Shown here piece by piece: positions 49,928-60,084 of a stretch of 64,000 nt of DNA; position 1 is the first letter of the stretch, and every line of letters begins with the position of its first letter. Both the position numbers and the translations under genes were made by a program. This stretch comes from Salinarimonas ramus (GTDB taxonomy: Bacteria > Pseudomonadota > Alphaproteobacteria > Rhizobiales > Beijerinckiaceae), in the NCBI RefSeq assembly GCF_014645695.1, contig NZ_BMMF01000004.1, positions 69,261-133,260 of the forward strand. Reading direction: 5' to 3'. Under the pieces are notes generated by a model that saw nothing but the letters and a program-made list of their open reading frames with translations, ran no database searches and was not told the DNA's origin.

Positions 49928-50159
49928 CCCGGACGACTCGCCGGAATGGACCGACGAGATGTTCGAGCGTGCCGACGTTTACGAGGGTGATCGCCTCATC
50001 AGACGCGGGCGGCCGAAGTCGGAGGCACCGAAAGTGCCGATCAACATCCGCCTGTCGCCGGACGTGATCGAGCGCTTCAAGGCATCCGGTCCCGGCTGGC
50101 AGACGCGCATCGATGCCGCGCTCAAGCAATACATCGCGGAACATCCCGAGCGGGTCTGA
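49887..50159 (+). CDS. brnA: BrnA-family antitoxin
   Basis: A 90-residue antitoxin. The N-terminal half contains [20 protein letters not shown], the toxin-contact region of BrnA-like proteins, and the C-terminal half PKVPINIRLSPDVIERFKASG with PGWQTRIDAALKQYI is the ribbon-helix-helix DNA-binding domain, with the diagnostic GPGWQTR. It seems complete although its toxin gene is broken. ATG 49887 overlaps the brnT remnant. It may still repress its own promoter or influence transcription through gltB-gltD. Confidence 0.85.
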   Translation: MIEKGKESGGTWIDPDDSPEWTDEMFERADVYEGDRLIRRGRPKSEAPKVPINIRLSPDVIERFKASGPGWQTRIDAALKQYIAEHPERV

Positions 50160-50173
50160 GCGGAGCCGTCCAC

Positions 50174-50371
50174 ATGAGCGCTGAGGAGGCGCGCCCGATC
50201 CGGAGCGACCTCGCCCGGATCGATGCGCACGAGATCACGGCGGAAGAGTACGCCGAGGTTCCAGAGCTGGACGACGCGTTCTTCGAACGCGCCGATCTCT
50301 ACGAAGGCGACCGCCTGATCCGGCGCGGGCGCCGGGCGAACGACGACGAGACGCATCCCGAGCGGGTGTGA
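50174..50371 (+). CDS. BrnA-like paralogue lacking the DNA-binding domain
   Basis: A 65-residue frame, 14 bases after brnA. Its middle ([20 protein letters not shown]) matches residues ~22-41 of the BrnA just upstream ([18 protein letters not shown]), and it ends in HPERV, exactly like BrnA. The ribbon-helix-helix region between these parts is missing. It looks like a tandem copy of brnA with an internal deletion. The matching stretch is conserved in protein more than in codons, which suggests selection rather than a very recent event. It could still bind a BrnT toxin without binding DNA. ATG 50174 has a GAGC-type weak ribosome site. Confidence 0.55.
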   Translation: MSAEEARPIRSDLARIDAHEITAEEYAEVPELDDAFFERADLYEGDRLIRRGRRANDDETHPERV

Positions 50372-50426
50372 GGAAACGAAGAGCGTGGCCGGGGGCGCCG
50401 ATCGCGCGGGTGACGAGGACGAAACG

Positions 50427-51854
50427 ATGGGTAAGGTCACGGGCTTTCTCGAGTACGACCGCCAGGAGCAGAAGTACGAGCTCGCGGGCGATCGCATCCG
50501 GCACTTCAAGGAGTTCACGCTCCCCCTCGACGAGGGCGACCTGAAGAAGCAGGCGGCGCGCTGCATGGATTGCGGCATCCCGTTCTGCCACGGGCCGTCC
50601 GGCTGCCCGGTGCACAACCAGATCCCCGACTGGAACGACCTCGTCTACCAGGGCGACTGGGAGGAGGCCGCGAGGAACCTCCATTCCACCAACAACTTCC
50701 CGGAATTCACGGGCCGCATCTGCCCCGCGCCCTGCGAGGAGGCCTGCACGCTCAACCTCGAGAACCAGCCCGTCGCCATCAAGACGATCGAGCAGGCCAT
50801 CGCAGACAAGGCCTGGGACATGGGCTGGATCAAGCCCGAGCCGCCCAAGACGCTCACCGGCAAGCGCGTGGCGATCATCGGCTCGGGGCCGGCCGGCCTC
50901 GCCGCCGCCCAGCAGCTCGCCCGCGTGGGGCACGAGGTGCACGTCTTCGAGCGCCAGGCGAAGCCCGGCGGGCTGCTGCGCTACGGCATCCCGGACTTCA
51001 AGATGGAGAAGTACCACATCGAGCGGCGCGTGAAGCAGATGGAGGCCGAGGGCGTGGTCTTCCATTGCAACGTCGAGATCGGCAAGACGCGCTCCTTCGC
51101 CTCGCTGCACAACGAGTTCGACGCCGTCCTGATGGCCGGCGGCGCGGAGAACCCGCGCGATCCGCAGCTGCCGGGCCAGGACCTCGACGGCGTGCACTAC
51201 GCCATGCCCTTCCTCACCCAGTCCAACCAGCGGGTGAACGACGAGGGCATCCCCGAGGAGGTCGAGCAGGTCACGGCGGCCGGCAAGCACGTCGTCGTCA
51301 TCGGCGGCGGCGACACGGCGTCGGACTGCGTGGGCACCTCCTTCCGCCAGGGTGCGCTCGCGGTGACGCAGCTCGACATCCGCCCCAAGCCCCCGATGAT
51401 CGAGGACAAGCTGACGGTGTGGCCCTATTGGCCGACGAAGTTCCGCACCTCCTCCTCGCAGGCCGAGGGCGCCGAGCGCGAGTTCCAGGCGGCGACGCTC
51501 GCCATCGAGGGCAAGAAGGGGAAGGTGACGGGCGTGCGGTGCGCGCGCGTCGACGAGACGCGCCAGCCGATCCCCGGCACCGAGTTCGTCATCAAGGCCG
51601 ACCTCGTCTTCCTCGCCATCGGCTTCGCCGGCCCGGTGAAGGAGGGGCTGCTCGCGGAGACGCAGGTGGCGCTCGACCGGCGCGGCAACGTCATGGCCGA
51701 CGATCGCGATTACCGCACCTCCAGCGAGAAGCTGTTCGTGGCCGGCGACATGCGCCGCGGTCAGTCCCTCGTCGTGTGGGCGATCCGCGAAGGCCGCCAG
51801 GCCGCCCGCTCCATCGACGAGTTCCTGACGGGCGCGTCCACGCTGCCGCGATGA
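50427..51854 (+). CDS. gltD: Glutamate synthase (NADPH) small subunit
   Basis: A 475-residue flavoprotein that passes electrons from NADPH to GltB. The N-terminal 4Fe-4S region has [11 protein letters not shown] near 41-51, [15 protein letters not shown] and [14 protein letters not shown] near 95-108. FAD is bound by [15 protein letters not shown] near 150 and NADPH by [13 protein letters not shown] near 293. Length matches the family (about 475). ATG 50427 follows GACGAGGAC; a longer frame starts at 50385. It is separated from gltB by the brn locus but in the same direction, and may still be co-transcribed. Confidence 0.96.
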   Translation: MGKVTGFLEYDRQEQKYELAGDRIRHFKEFTLPLDEGDLKKQAARCMDCGIPFCHGPSGCPVHNQIPDWNDLVYQGDWEEAARNLHSTNNFPEFTGRICPAPCEEACTLNLENQPVAIKTIEQAIADKAWDMGWIKPEPPKTLTGKRVAIIGSGPAGLAAAQQLARVGHEVHVFERQAKPGGLLRYGIPDFKMEKYHIERRVKQMEAEGVVFHCNVEIGKTRSFASLHNEFDAVLMAGGAENPRDPQLPGQDLDGVHYAMPFLTQSNQRVNDEGIPEEVEQVTAAGKHVVVIGGGDTASDCVGTSFRQGALAVTQLDIRPKPPMIEDKLTVWPYWPTKFRTSSSQAEGAEREFQAATLAIEGKKGKVTGVRCARVDETRQPIPGTEFVIKADLVFLAIGFAGPVKEGLLAETQVALDRRGNVMADDRDYRTSSEKLFVAGDMRRGQSLVVWAIREGRQAARSIDEFLTGASTLPR

Positions 51855-51999
51855 GCGGAACGGCACGCCCGGCTTTCGCCGGATTTGGCGTGCAGGGCGA
51901 ATGCGGGAGGACGGGCGCGCGATCGCCCGTCTTCAGCCTTCGTTAACCATGCCGCCCCCAGCCTGCGGACGCGCGCCAGAAGGACGTCTCCTCTTGCCG

Positions 52000-52656
52000 A
52001 TGCCGCCCCGCCGACTCGTCTATCCCGCACTCGCCGCCCTCGCGGCGACGCTGGCGCTCGCCCAGCCGGCTGCGGCGCACCCCCACGTGTGGGTGACGAC
52101 CAAGACGGACATCGCCTTCGACAGCGCGGGCCGCGTCTCGGCGCTGCGCCACGCCTGGACCTTCGACGAAGGCTACACGTCCTTCCTGGTCCAGGGCCTC
52201 GATGCGAACGGCGACGGCGCCTATTCCTCCGAGGAGCTGGCGGAGCTCGCGGAGCTCAACGCCACCTCCCTCGCCGACTTCGAGTATTTCACCTACCTGA
52301 AGGCCGACGGCGCGGGCCAAATCTTCGCGCCTCCGGTCGACTATCGCCTCACCCACGACGGCGCGCACGCGACGCTGCACTTCACGCTGCCGCTCGAGAC
52401 GCCGGCGGAGGCCGAGGCGGCGCTCGTGCTCGAAGTCTACGATCCGACCTTCTTCGTCTCCTTCCGCATGGACGAGAGCGACGACGCGGTCGCGCTGGCC
52501 GGCGGGCCGGAGGGCTGCGCCATCGACGTGGCCCGCGCCACCGAGGTGCGGCTCGACCAGTTCCAGAACCTGTCGGAAGCGTTCTTCGAGGCGATGACGG
52601 CGCCGGACACGCTGGGCGTCGAGATCGTCAACCGCGCCCTCGTCGCCTGCCCGTGA
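52000..52656 (+). CDS. DUF1007 family secreted protein
   Basis: A 218-residue exported protein with a signal peptide (cleavage after QPAAA, near residue 28). The mature protein starts HPHVWVTTKTD, typical of DUF1007: the His residues next to the N-terminus are a likely metal site. DANGDGAYSSEE near 71 is an EF-hand-like loop. YDPTFFVSF near 150 is also conserved in the family. DUF1007 genes usually sit next to a NicO-type nickel/cobalt transporter, as here, so a role in periplasmic metal delivery is likely. ATG 52000 gives the compact signal peptide; longer starts exist upstream. Confidence 0.87.
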   Translation: MPPRRLVYPALAALAATLALAQPAAAHPHVWVTTKTDIAFDSAGRVSALRHAWTFDEGYTSFLVQGLDANGDGAYSSEELAELAELNATSLADFEYFTYLKADGAGQIFAPPVDYRLTHDGAHATLHFTLPLETPAEAEAALVLEVYDPTFFVSFRMDESDDAVALAGGPEGCAIDVARATEVRLDQFQNLSEAFFEAMTAPDTLGVEIVNRALVACP

Positions 52657-52667
52657 GGCCTCAGCCG

Positions 52668-53693
52668 ATGGACGCGCAGAGCCCCGCCTTCGTCGAGACC
52701 GCGCCGCGCCCGCGCCAATGGGCGCGGATCGCCCTCGCGCTCGGCGCGGTGATCCTCGTCGCCGGGCTCGGCGCGCTCCTCGTCCACCTCTTCCTGCCCC
52801 CTCCCCCGCCGCCGCGCCCGGTGCCCTTCGGCGTCGGCGTGCGCGAGGCCGCACCCGCGCTCGGCGGCATCGGCGCGCGGCTCGCGGCGCTGCAATCGGC
52901 CTTCTACGACGCGCTACGCGGCAGCGTCGCGGCGCTGAAGGAGAGCGGCGCCGCCCTCCCCGCCCTCGTCGGGCTGGGCTTCGCCTACGGCGTGTTCCAC
53001 GCCGCCGGGCCAGGGCACGGCAAGGCGGTGATCGCGGCCTATCTCGTCGCGGACGGCCGCGCGCTGGCCAAGGGCTTCACCCTCTCGCTCGCGGCGGCGC
53101 TGCTTCAGGCCCTCGTCGCCATCGTGCTCGTGCTGGGCGCGAGCCTCCTCCTTTCCGCGACGGCGCGGGAGATGGACGCGGCGACGCGCGCGATCGAGAT
53201 CGCGAGCTTCGCCGCGGTCGCCGTGATGGGCGCGCTCGTCGTCTGGCGAAAGGCAGGCGCGCTGTCGGCGCTCGTCGCCGCCTCGCGCGGCGGGCCGATC
53301 GCCGCTCCCGGCTGCGGGGACGGCTGCGCGCATCTTCCCGACCCGACGACGCTCTCACGCATGACGAGCCTGCGCGAGCAGGCGGGCATCGTCCTCGCCG
53401 CGGGCCTGCGCCCCTGCGCGGGCGCGGTCGTCGTCCTCGTCTTCGCCCTCTCGCAGGGCCTCGCCTGGGCCGGCATCGCCGCGACCTTCGCGATGGCGCT
53501 GGGCACCGCGCTGACGACGGGGCTCGTCGCCACCCTCGCGGTGGTGGCGAAGCGCCTCGCGCTCGGCCTCGCCGGCGGACGCGGCCTCGGCGGCAGCCTC
53601 GCCCTGGGCGCGCTCGAGCTGATGGCCGGCGCCTTCGTCCTCGTCGTCGGCCTAGCGCTCCTCGTCGGCGTCGCGCAGGTGGCGGCGCTCTAG
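52668..53693 (+). CDS. NicO-family nickel/cobalt transporter
   Basis: A 341-residue inner-membrane protein. After one N-terminal helix (~22-45) and a Pro-rich linker come about six further helices. GFAYGVFHAAGPGHGKAVIAAYL near 105 is the family's first metal motif, with conserved His residues, and GLRPCAGAVVVLVFAL near 248 the second. A cytoplasmic loop with CGDGCAHLPD lies between, a probable metal-binding loop. It belongs with RcnA-like proteins, which may import or export nickel or cobalt; direction is undecided. Its gene ends 42 bases inside the convergent phospholipase D gene. Confidence 0.87.
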   Translation: MDAQSPAFVETAPRPRQWARIALALGAVILVAGLGALLVHLFLPPPPPPRPVPFGVGVREAAPALGGIGARLAALQSAFYDALRGSVAALKESGAALPALVGLGFAYGVFHAAGPGHGKAVIAAYLVADGRALAKGFTLSLAAALLQALVAIVLVLGASLLLSATAREMDAATRAIEIASFAAVAVMGALVVWRKAGALSALVAASRGGPIAAPGCGDGCAHLPDPTTLSRMTSLREQAGIVLAAGLRPCAGAVVVLVFALSQGLAWAGIAATFAMALGTALTTGLVATLAVVAKRLALGLAGGRGLGGSLALGALELMAGAFVLVVGLALLVGVAQVAAL

Positions 53694-55232
53694 GATTCGC
53701 CCCCCCCGCGCCATGCCATAGCCGGCGAGCGTCGCCAGCGCACCGAAGGCGAGCCAGTGCCACGCGGAGAGCCGCGCCGGGCCAGCCCTGCGGCGCCAAG
53801 GCTTCCAGGAGGCGGCAGCGGATGGCGGATCGCCCAGATGGTGCGCGGCCGTGAGGCTTCCGAGCGGCCCCGCGCCACGGGGCGCGAGACGGCGCAGGCG
53901 ACGGCGTGCGTCGAGCGCCTCGATGGCGCCGATCATCCCGCCTCGCTCGCGACGCATCGCGGCGACGATGCCGGCGTCGCGCCCGATGAAATGCCCGACG
54001 AGGCGCGCCGCGAGCCCGTCGACGGCGTGGCGCGTCCCCTCCCCCGCCGCGCCGGGCTGCGCCTCGACGGCGACGTCGAGCTCCGTGTCGAAGCCGAAGG
54101 AGCGGTTGTTCAAATTGGCCGAGCCCACGCGGATCAGCCGGTCGTCGATCAGCATGAGCTTGGCGTGGACGATGGTCGGGCGCCCGTCCGGCGCGTGCGG
54201 GGCGAAGGCGCGGAAGCGATCGAACGGGTCGTTGGCGTTCAGGTGCGCGACGAGGGCGTCGCGGGCGGAATCCATGACCATGCGGTCGAAGAAGCTCGGC
54301 GCGTGCGGCGAGAGGACGGCGATCACCTCCGGCCCGTCGGGCTCCGCGAGCCGCCGTGCGATGGCCTCGCCGATGGCGGGCGCGGCGAAATACTGGTTCT
54401 CGAGATAGATCAGCCGCCGCGCCGAGCGGATCGCCTCCAGCGTGAGCCGCTCGACCTCCCGCACGCCCGGCCGGCCGTGATGGCGCGGCGCGGCGCGAGC
54501 GATGCCGACGGGGACGGTCTCGAAATCGGGCACGACGCTCTCGGGCCATGGATCGCGGGCGGGCGCCAGCGGTACGGGCGCGCGCTCGCCCGTCGCCGCG
54601 TGCCAGCGTCGACGGGCGAATTCGCCGAGGCTCGCCGCCGCTTCGCCGTCGAGCAGCATGGCGACGCCGTGATGCGGCGGGTGGCCCGCACCCGTGGAGG
54701 CGGCACGCAAGCGGTTCGCGCCGCGATGGGCGCGGGTGTCCCAGCGATCGGGCGAGAAATCGTCGCCGGAGACGAAGGCGAGCGCGTCGTCGACGACGAG
54801 GAGCTTCTGGTGATGGCAGGCGCCCAGCGGCAGGTCGTTCGCGAGCGCGAGGCGGATCGCCGGATCGAGCCAGAACGGCGCGCGCTGGGGGAAGAGGTCG
54901 CGCGTCGCCGCGATGGCGAGGTTCATGTCCCAGACGTGCAGGCGCACGTCGAGGGCGGGATTGCGCGCGATCGCCGCGTTCAGCACCTCGCCGATGGCGT
55001 CGGGCTCGCCGGCGCGCGCGTTGCGCGGGTCGAGCCGCGTGCGCGGATCGAAGGCCCAGCCGAGCAACATCACCTGATGCTCGGCCTCCAGGATCGCCTG
55101 CTTGGCGAGGGCGAAGTAGCCGGCGTTGTCGAGGAGGAGCGCCGCCCTCCCAGCGGGCGGCGTTCGCCAGACGGTGTCGCCGGGGCGCAGCAGCGCGCCG
55201 GGAGCGACGAGAAGCGGAGCGGGAGCGTTCAT
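53652..55232 (-). CDS. Phospholipase D family protein, membrane-anchored at C-terminus
   Basis: A 526-residue protein with two HKD motifs: [14 protein letters not shown] near residue 141 and [20 protein letters not shown] near 357. HKD enzymes attack phosphodiester bonds of phospholipids; this layout resembles bacterial PLD and cardiolipin synthase-like proteins. The N-terminus has no signal peptide, and a single hydrophobic helix near the C-terminus ([18 protein letters not shown]) could anchor it. ATG 55232 is the first start of the family-like part; a much longer upstream frame is antisense to the aldehyde dehydrogenase gene and is discounted. Its 3' end overlaps the NicO gene. Confidence 0.87.
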   Translation of the reverse strand: MNAPAPLLVAPGALLRPGDTVWRTPPAGRAALLLDNAGYFALAKQAILEAEHQVMLLGWAFDPRTRLDPRNARAGEPDAIGEVLNAAIARNPALDVRLHVWDMNLAIAATRDLFPQRAPFWLDPAIRLALANDLPLGACHHQKLLVVDDALAFVSGDDFSPDRWDTRAHRGANRLRAASTGAGHPPHHGVAMLLDGEAAASLGEFARRRWHAATGERAPVPLAPARDPWPESVVPDFETVPVGIARAAPRHHGRPGVREVERLTLEAIRSARRLIYLENQYFAAPAIGEAIARRLAEPDGPEVIAVLSPHAPSFFDRMVMDSARDALVAHLNANDPFDRFRAFAPHAPDGRPTIVHAKLMLIDDRLIRVGSANLNNRSFGFDTELDVAVEAQPGAAGEGTRHAVDGLAARLVGHFIGRDAGIVAAMRRERGGMIGAIEALDARRRLRRLAPRGAGPLGSLTAAHHLGDPPSAAASWKPWRRRAGPARLSAWHWLAFGALATLAGYGMARGGRILERRHLRDADEER

Positions 55233-55409
55233 GCCTCGACGACGCGGCGGCCCGGGCGGCGGTTCCGTCGGCCGCGAACCCCGAGCCGGGACGCGCGCGC
55301 GTGCACGATCGCCGTGCCCCCCTGCACGGCGGCGCCCCTCGCGCCCGCCCTCCCCGTTTGCTAGGGATGACCGATGGACCAGAACGAGAGCCGAAAAGGA
55401 GCGCCCCCT

Positions 55410-56855
55410 ATGTCCGACGTCGCCTATCCGAAGCTCGCCCTCCACATCGCCGGCGCCTGGCGCCCCGCCGCCGACGGCGAGACGCTGCCCGTGATCAACC
55501 CGGCGACGGGCGAGACCATCGGCGAGCTGCCCAAGGCCTCCACCGCGGATCTCGACGAGGCGCTCGCCGCCGCCGATCGCGGCTTCGCCGCCTGGCGCAA
55601 GGTCGGCGCCTTCGAGCGCTACAAGATCCTGCGCAAGGCCGCCGATCTCCTGCGCGAGCGCGCGGAGACCGTGGCGACGATCATGACGATCGAGCAGGGC
55701 AAGCCGCTCTACGAGGCGCGCATCGAGACGAACGGCGCCGCCGACACCTGCGACTGGCTCGCCGAGGAGGGCCGGCGGAACTATGGCCGGGTGATCCCGC
55801 CGCGCTCGGGCGACGTGCTCCAGCTCGTGATCAAGGAGCCGGTGGGCCCCGTCGCCGCCTTCACGCCCTGGAACTTCCCCATCAACCAGGCCATCCGCAA
55901 GGTCGCGGCCGCGCTGTCGGTGGGCTGCTCGGTGATCCTCAAGGGCCCGGAGGACACGCCGGCCTCCTGCCAGGAGATGGTGCGCTGCTTCCTCGACGCC
56001 GGCGTGCCCGGCGACGCGCTGCAGCTCGTCTTCGGCGTGCCCTCCGAGATCTCGGAATACCTGATCCCCTCCCCCGTGATCCGGAAGATCTCCTTCACGG
56101 GCTCGACGGCGGTGGGCAAGCATCTGGCGGCGCTCGCCGGCCAGCACATGAAGCGCGCGACGATGGAGCTCGGCGGGCACGCGCCCGCGATCGTGTTCGA
56201 GGACGCCGACATCGACAAGGCGCTCTCGGTGCTCTCCGCCAACAAGTACCGCAACGCCGGCCAGGTCTGCATCGCGCCGACGCGCTTCCTGGTGCACGAG
56301 GCGGTCTACGACCGCTTCGTCGACGGCTTCGTCGACATCTCGAGGAACCTCGAGGTCGGCAACGGCCTCGACCCGAAGACGAAGATGGGCCCCCTCGCTC
56401 ATTCCCGTCGCATCGAGGCGATGGAGACCCTCGTCGCCGACGCCGTCGAGAAGGGCGCCACGCTCAAGACCGGCGGCAAGCGCATCGGCAACCAGGGCTT
56501 CTTCTACGAGCCCACCGTCTTCACCGACGTGCCGCTCGACGCGCGCATCATGAACGAGGAGCCCTTCGGGCCCGTGGCCTCGATCAACCGCTTCAAGGAC
56601 CACGACGAGGCGATCACGGAGGCCAACCGCCTCGCCTACGGCCTCGCGGCCTACGCCTACACGAATTCGGCGCAGACCGCGTCGGCGCTGGGCGCGCGCA
56701 TCGAGAGCGGGATGGTCTCGATCAACCATCACGGCGTCGCCCTGCCGGAGACGCCCTTCGGCGGCATGAAGGATTCGGGCTACGGCTCGGAGGGCGGCAT
56801 CGAGGGGCTCGACGCCTACGTCACCACCAAGTTCGTGACGCAGCAGGGGCTCTGA
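55410..56855 (+). CDS. NAD(P)-dependent aldehyde dehydrogenase (succinate-semialdehyde dehydrogenase-like)
   Basis: A 481-residue enzyme. The catalytic Cys is in [12 protein letters not shown] near 287 and the general base Glu in [14 protein letters not shown] near 254. Cofactor binding is shown by [17 protein letters not shown] near 154 and [14 protein letters not shown] near 232. The protein most resembles the GabD group, which oxidises succinate semialdehyde, but related members act on other aldehydes. ATG 55410 follows AAAGGAG. No aminotransferase lies beside it. A 9-bp stem just after the stop could end the transcript. Confidence 0.9.
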   Translation: MSDVAYPKLALHIAGAWRPAADGETLPVINPATGETIGELPKASTADLDEALAAADRGFAAWRKVGAFERYKILRKAADLLRERAETVATIMTIEQGKPLYEARIETNGAADTCDWLAEEGRRNYGRVIPPRSGDVLQLVIKEPVGPVAAFTPWNFPINQAIRKVAAALSVGCSVILKGPEDTPASCQEMVRCFLDAGVPGDALQLVFGVPSEISEYLIPSPVIRKISFTGSTAVGKHLAALAGQHMKRATMELGGHAPAIVFEDADIDKALSVLSANKYRNAGQVCIAPTRFLVHEAVYDRFVDGFVDISRNLEVGNGLDPKTKMGPLAHSRRIEAMETLVADAVEKGATLKTGGKRIGNQGFFYEPTVFTDVPLDARIMNEEPFGPVASINRFKDHDEAITEANRLAYGLAAYAYTNSAQTASALGARIESGMVSINHHGVALPETPFGGMKDSGYGSEGGIEGLDAYVTTKFVTQQGL

Positions 56856-56860
56856 GCCCT

Positions 56861-56897
56861 CGGGGACGCGGGAACGCTTCGGCGCCCTGCGTCCCCG
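56861..56897 (+). terminator. Hairpin after the aldehyde dehydrogenase gene
   Basis: CGGGGACGC at 56861-56869 pairs with GCGTCCCCG at 56889-56897, six bases after the stop codon, with a GC-rich loop that can fold further. No T tract follows. Confidence 0.4.
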
Positions 56898-56983
56898 CCT
56901 CCCCTTGGCGAACCTCCCGGCCGCTGCTATCTCCCCTTGACGATCGCGACACGCGCGCGAGAGCGCGCCCGGCCCGGATTCCC

Positions 56984-58789
56984 ATGACCACCGAGACCCT
57001 CGACAACATCCGCAACTTCTCCATCGTCGCGCATATCGACCACGGCAAGTCGACGCTGGCGGATCGTCTGATCCAGGCGACCGGCACCGTGTCCGAGCGC
57101 GAGATGCAGGAGCAGATGCTCGACTCGATGGACATCGAGCGCGAGCGCGGCATCACCATCAAGGCGCAGACCGTCCGGCTGGAATACGTGGCGCAGGACG
57201 GCAAGACCTACATCCTCAACCTGATGGACACGCCCGGGCACGTCGACTTCGCCTACGAGGTCTCGCGCTCGCTCAAGGCCTGCGAGGGCTCGCTCCTCGT
57301 CGTCGACGCCTCCCAGGGCGTCGAGGCGCAGACGCTCGCCAACGTCTACCAGGCGCTCGACGCCGACCACGAGATCGTCCCCGTCCTCAACAAGATCGAC
57401 CTCCCCGCCGCCGAGCCCGAGCGGGTCAAGGAGCAGATCGAGGACGTGATCGGGCTCGACGCGTCCGACGCCGTGCCGATCTCGGCCAAGACCGGCATCG
57501 GCATCGACCTCGTGCTCGAGGCCATCGTCAAGCGGCTGCCCCCGCCCAAGGGCGACCGCGCGGCGCCGCTCAAGGCGATGCTGGTGGACAGCTGGTACGA
57601 CCCCTATCTCGGCGTCATCGTCCTCGTACGCGTCATGGACGGCGTGCTGCGCAAGGGCATGGCCATCAAGATGATGGGCGCCGACGCGGAATACGAGGTC
57701 GACACGATCGGGGTGTTCCGGCCCAAGATGCAGAAGCTCGACGAGCTGGGGCCCGGCGAGGTCGGCTTCATCACCGCCGCCATCAAGGAAGTGGCCGACA
57801 CCCGCGTCGGCGACACGATCACCGAGACGAAGCGCCCCACCGCCCAGATGCTGCCGGGCTTCAAGCCGGCCCAGCCGGTGGTGTTCTGCGGCCTCTTCCC
57901 GGTGGACGCGGCCGATTTCGAGGACCTGCGCGCGGCCATGGGCCGGCTTCGGCTCAACGATGCGAGCTTCTCCTACGAGATGGAGAGCTCGGCGGCGCTG
58001 GGCTTCGGCTTCCGCTGCGGCTTCCTCGGCTTGCTCCATCTCGAGATCATCCAGGAGCGGCTCGAGCGCGAGTTCAACCTCGACCTCATCTCCACGGCCC
58101 CGTCCGTCGTCTACAAGCTCGTCCTGCGCGACGGCGAGACGATCGAGCTGCACAATCCGGCCGACATGCCGGACGTGATGAAGATCGAGACGATCGAGGA
58201 GCCGTGGATCCGCGCCACGATCCTCACCCCCGACGATCATCTCGGCGCGGTGCTCAAGCTCTGCCAGGACCGCCGCGGCGTGCAGATCGACCTCAACTAC
58301 GTCGGCAAGCGCGCCATGGTCGTCTACGACCTGCCGCTCAACGAGGTCGTGTTCGACTTCTACGACCGGCTGAAGTCGATCTCGCGGGGCTACGCCTCCT
58401 TCGACTACCAGATCACGGACTATCGCGAGGGCGACCTCGTCAAGATGTCGATCCTCGTCAACGCCGAGCCGGTGGACGCGCTCTCGATGCTCGTCCACCG
58501 CACCCGCGCCGAGGCGCGCGGGCGCGTCATGTGCGAGAAGCTCAAGGACCTGATCCCACAGCACCTCTTCCAGATCCCGATCCAGGCCGCCATCGGCGGC
58601 AAGATCATCGCCCGCGAGACCATCCGCGCGTTGAGGAAGGACGTGACCGCCAAGTGCTACGGCGGCGACGTCTCGCGCAAGCGCAAGCTCCTCGACAAGC
58701 AGAAGGAGGGCAAGAAGAAGATGCGCCAGTTCGGCCGCGTGGAGATCCCGCAGGAGGCCTTCATCGCCGCCCTCAAGATGGACAACTGA
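56984..58789 (+). CDS. lepA: Elongation factor 4 (LepA)
   Basis: A 601-residue translational GTPase that acts on the ribosome during translation and assembly under stress. G1 is AHIDHGKST near residue 17, G2 is in [10 protein letters not shown] near 50, G3 is DTPGHVDF near 79, and G4 is NKID near 134. The C-terminal LepA-specific domain has [19 protein letters not shown] near 570. ATG 56984 and total length fit the family. The gene is not followed by lepB, unlike in E. coli. Confidence 0.97.
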   Translation: MTTETLDNIRNFSIVAHIDHGKSTLADRLIQATGTVSEREMQEQMLDSMDIERERGITIKAQTVRLEYVAQDGKTYILNLMDTPGHVDFAYEVSRSLKACEGSLLVVDASQGVEAQTLANVYQALDADHEIVPVLNKIDLPAAEPERVKEQIEDVIGLDASDAVPISAKTGIGIDLVLEAIVKRLPPPKGDRAAPLKAMLVDSWYDPYLGVIVLVRVMDGVLRKGMAIKMMGADAEYEVDTIGVFRPKMQKLDELGPGEVGFITAAIKEVADTRVGDTITETKRPTAQMLPGFKPAQPVVFCGLFPVDAADFEDLRAAMGRLRLNDASFSYEMESSAALGFGFRCGFLGLLHLEIIQERLEREFNLDLISTAPSVVYKLVLRDGETIELHNPADMPDVMKIETIEEPWIRATILTPDDHLGAVLKLCQDRRGVQIDLNYVGKRAMVVYDLPLNEVVFDFYDRLKSISRGYASFDYQITDYREGDLVKMSILVNAEPVDALSMLVHRTRAEARGRVMCEKLKDLIPQHLFQIPIQAAIGGKIIARETIRALRKDVTAKCYGGDVSRKRKLLDKQKEGKKKMRQFGRVEIPQEAFIAALKMDN

Positions 58790-58818
58790 GCGCGGGGCCG
58801 GCTCGACTCGTCCGCCCC

Positions 58819-59226
58819 TCAGCCGTCCCGATTGCGCATGTGCCAGGCGAGGGCGCGCACCTTCGGGAGCAGAACCTCGTCGAGCGCGCGATCCGCGACG
58901 CTCTGCGTCCAGGCGCGCTCGAAGCAGGCGAGCCAGCCCTCGATCTCGGCCGTGCCGATCGGCGCGTGCAGGTGGCGCCGGCGCAGCATCGGCGGCCCGC
59001 GCCGCTCGACATAGACCGGCGGCCCGCCGAGCCAGCCGGTGAGATAGAGCCGCAGCATCTCCTCGGATTGCTCCAGCGTCTCGGGATGGATCTCCCGGCA
59101 GGCCCGCGCCTCCGGCAGCGTGTCCATGAGCGCGTAGAACCGCGCCGCGAGCCGCTCGACCACGGGCGCCCCGCCGATCGCGTCGTAGAGCGTCTTCACG
59201 TGGGGCTGCGGAGCGGGTGCGGTCAT
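58819..59226 (-). CDS. Group II truncated haemoglobin
   Basis: A 135-residue globin of the 2-on-2 fold. It begins with the group hallmark LYDAIGGAPVVERLAARFY near residues 13-31. YLTGWLGGPPVYVER near 62 covers the FG region, and HAPIG near 88 and FERAWTQSV near 100 lie further on. The proximal His lies in the middle part (PMLRRRHLHAPI). Such proteins bind oxygen, nitric oxide or sulphide. ATG 59226 gives family length. It is convergent with lepA and divergent from parDE. Confidence 0.9.
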   Translation of the reverse strand: MTAPAPQPHVKTLYDAIGGAPVVERLAARFYALMDTLPEARACREIHPETLEQSEEMLRLYLTGWLGGPPVYVERRGPPMLRRRHLHAPIGTAEIEGWLACFERAWTQSVADRALDEVLLPKVRALAWHMRNRDG

Positions 59227-59384
59227 TGCGGGGTCCGGCTTTTCTTGCTTGGGATAGGCCTCTCCCGAATGCCGAGCGCGGCGGCGCCGCGGAAGGCGGC
59301 GGATCGTCGCTTCGGGATGACGCGGATGCGGACTCGCGCGCGGGCGGGAGATTGCATAGAGTAGGGTCGTGGAGGACCAGGCGA

Positions 59385-59636
59385 ATGTCGGCGAAGACGA
59401 CTGTGACCTTGCCTGACCGGCAGCGTGCTTTTCTGCAGCGCAAGATCGAATCCGGCGCTTTCGCTTCAACGGACGATGCCGTGGTCGAGGCCATCGAGCG
59501 TCTGATCGCGGACGATGCGGATCAGGAATTCGCTTTGGCGGGTTTCGACGACGAAATTCGAGCTCGTTTGGATACTCCGGAATCCGAGTACCTCGACCAT
59601 GCCGAGGTCTTCGGACGCCCGCCGCGTACACGTTGA
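59385..59636 (+). CDS. ParD-like antitoxin
   Basis: An 83-residue protein. The N-terminal half (KTTVTLPDRQRAFLQRKIES, GAFASTDDAVVEAIERLI) is a ribbon-helix-helix with the ParD phrase for position after the strand. The acidic C-terminal half would wrap the toxin. ATG 59385 follows GGAGGA. The toxin gene starts nine bases after its stop. It should bind and repress its own promoter together with ParE. Confidence 0.9.
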   Translation: MSAKTTVTLPDRQRAFLQRKIESGAFASTDDAVVEAIERLIADDADQEFALAGFDDEIRARLDTPESEYLDHAEVFGRPPRTR

Positions 59637-59645
59637 TCGCCACGC

Positions 59646-59972
59646 GTGACATACCGCCTACGCTACCATCCAGCCGTTCCCGGTGACCTTGCACGCATCG
59701 AAGGCTGGGTGTCGAAGCGCTCGTCTGCCGAGACTGCGGCGAGGATCATAGCGGAGATCGAAGATGCGGCGGCCGAGCTGACCACCTTTCCGCACCGAGG
59801 CTCCGTCCGCAACCACGTCCGGAACGGCATCCGTGCCATTCCGGCCGGCCGTAGAGCCGTGATCGTCTTCCGCGTGAACGATGTCGACCGAACCGTCCTG
59901 ATCGTGGGCGTTTCCTACGCAGGATCCGACTGGACACGCGCAGTACGCTCCCGCCTCCCACCGACCTCCTGA
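59646..59972 (+). CDS. ParE/RelE-superfamily toxin
   Basis: A 108-residue toxin starting at GTG 59646. It shows RLRYHPAVPGDLARIEGWV near 4-22 and FPHRGSVRNHVRNGIRAIPAG near 55-75, then VIVFRVNDVDRTVLIVGV, the usual ParE strands. ParE toxins poison DNA gyrase; RelE relatives cut mRNA. The residues typical of RelE catalysis are not clear, so ParE is favoured. It follows the antitoxin by nine bases. Confidence 0.88.
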   Translation: MTYRLRYHPAVPGDLARIEGWVSKRSSAETAARIIAEIEDAAAELTTFPHRGSVRNHVRNGIRAIPAGRRAVIVFRVNDVDRTVLIVGVSYAGSDWTRAVRSRLPPTS

Positions 59973-60084
59973 CGCCGCGTGCCGCAAGCCCCCCATGCAC
60001 GCGCCCCGCTTGATTCCGCCGCGCGCGGCTGCGACATGGGGGCGGCGTGGCGCGTGGCGCGAGCGCCGACCGGAGATTGCCCCC

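Noticed and set aside
55233..56732. Upstream extension of the phospholipase D frame
   Set aside because: It is antisense to the aldehyde dehydrogenase gene and lacks any domain; the family-like protein starts at 55232.
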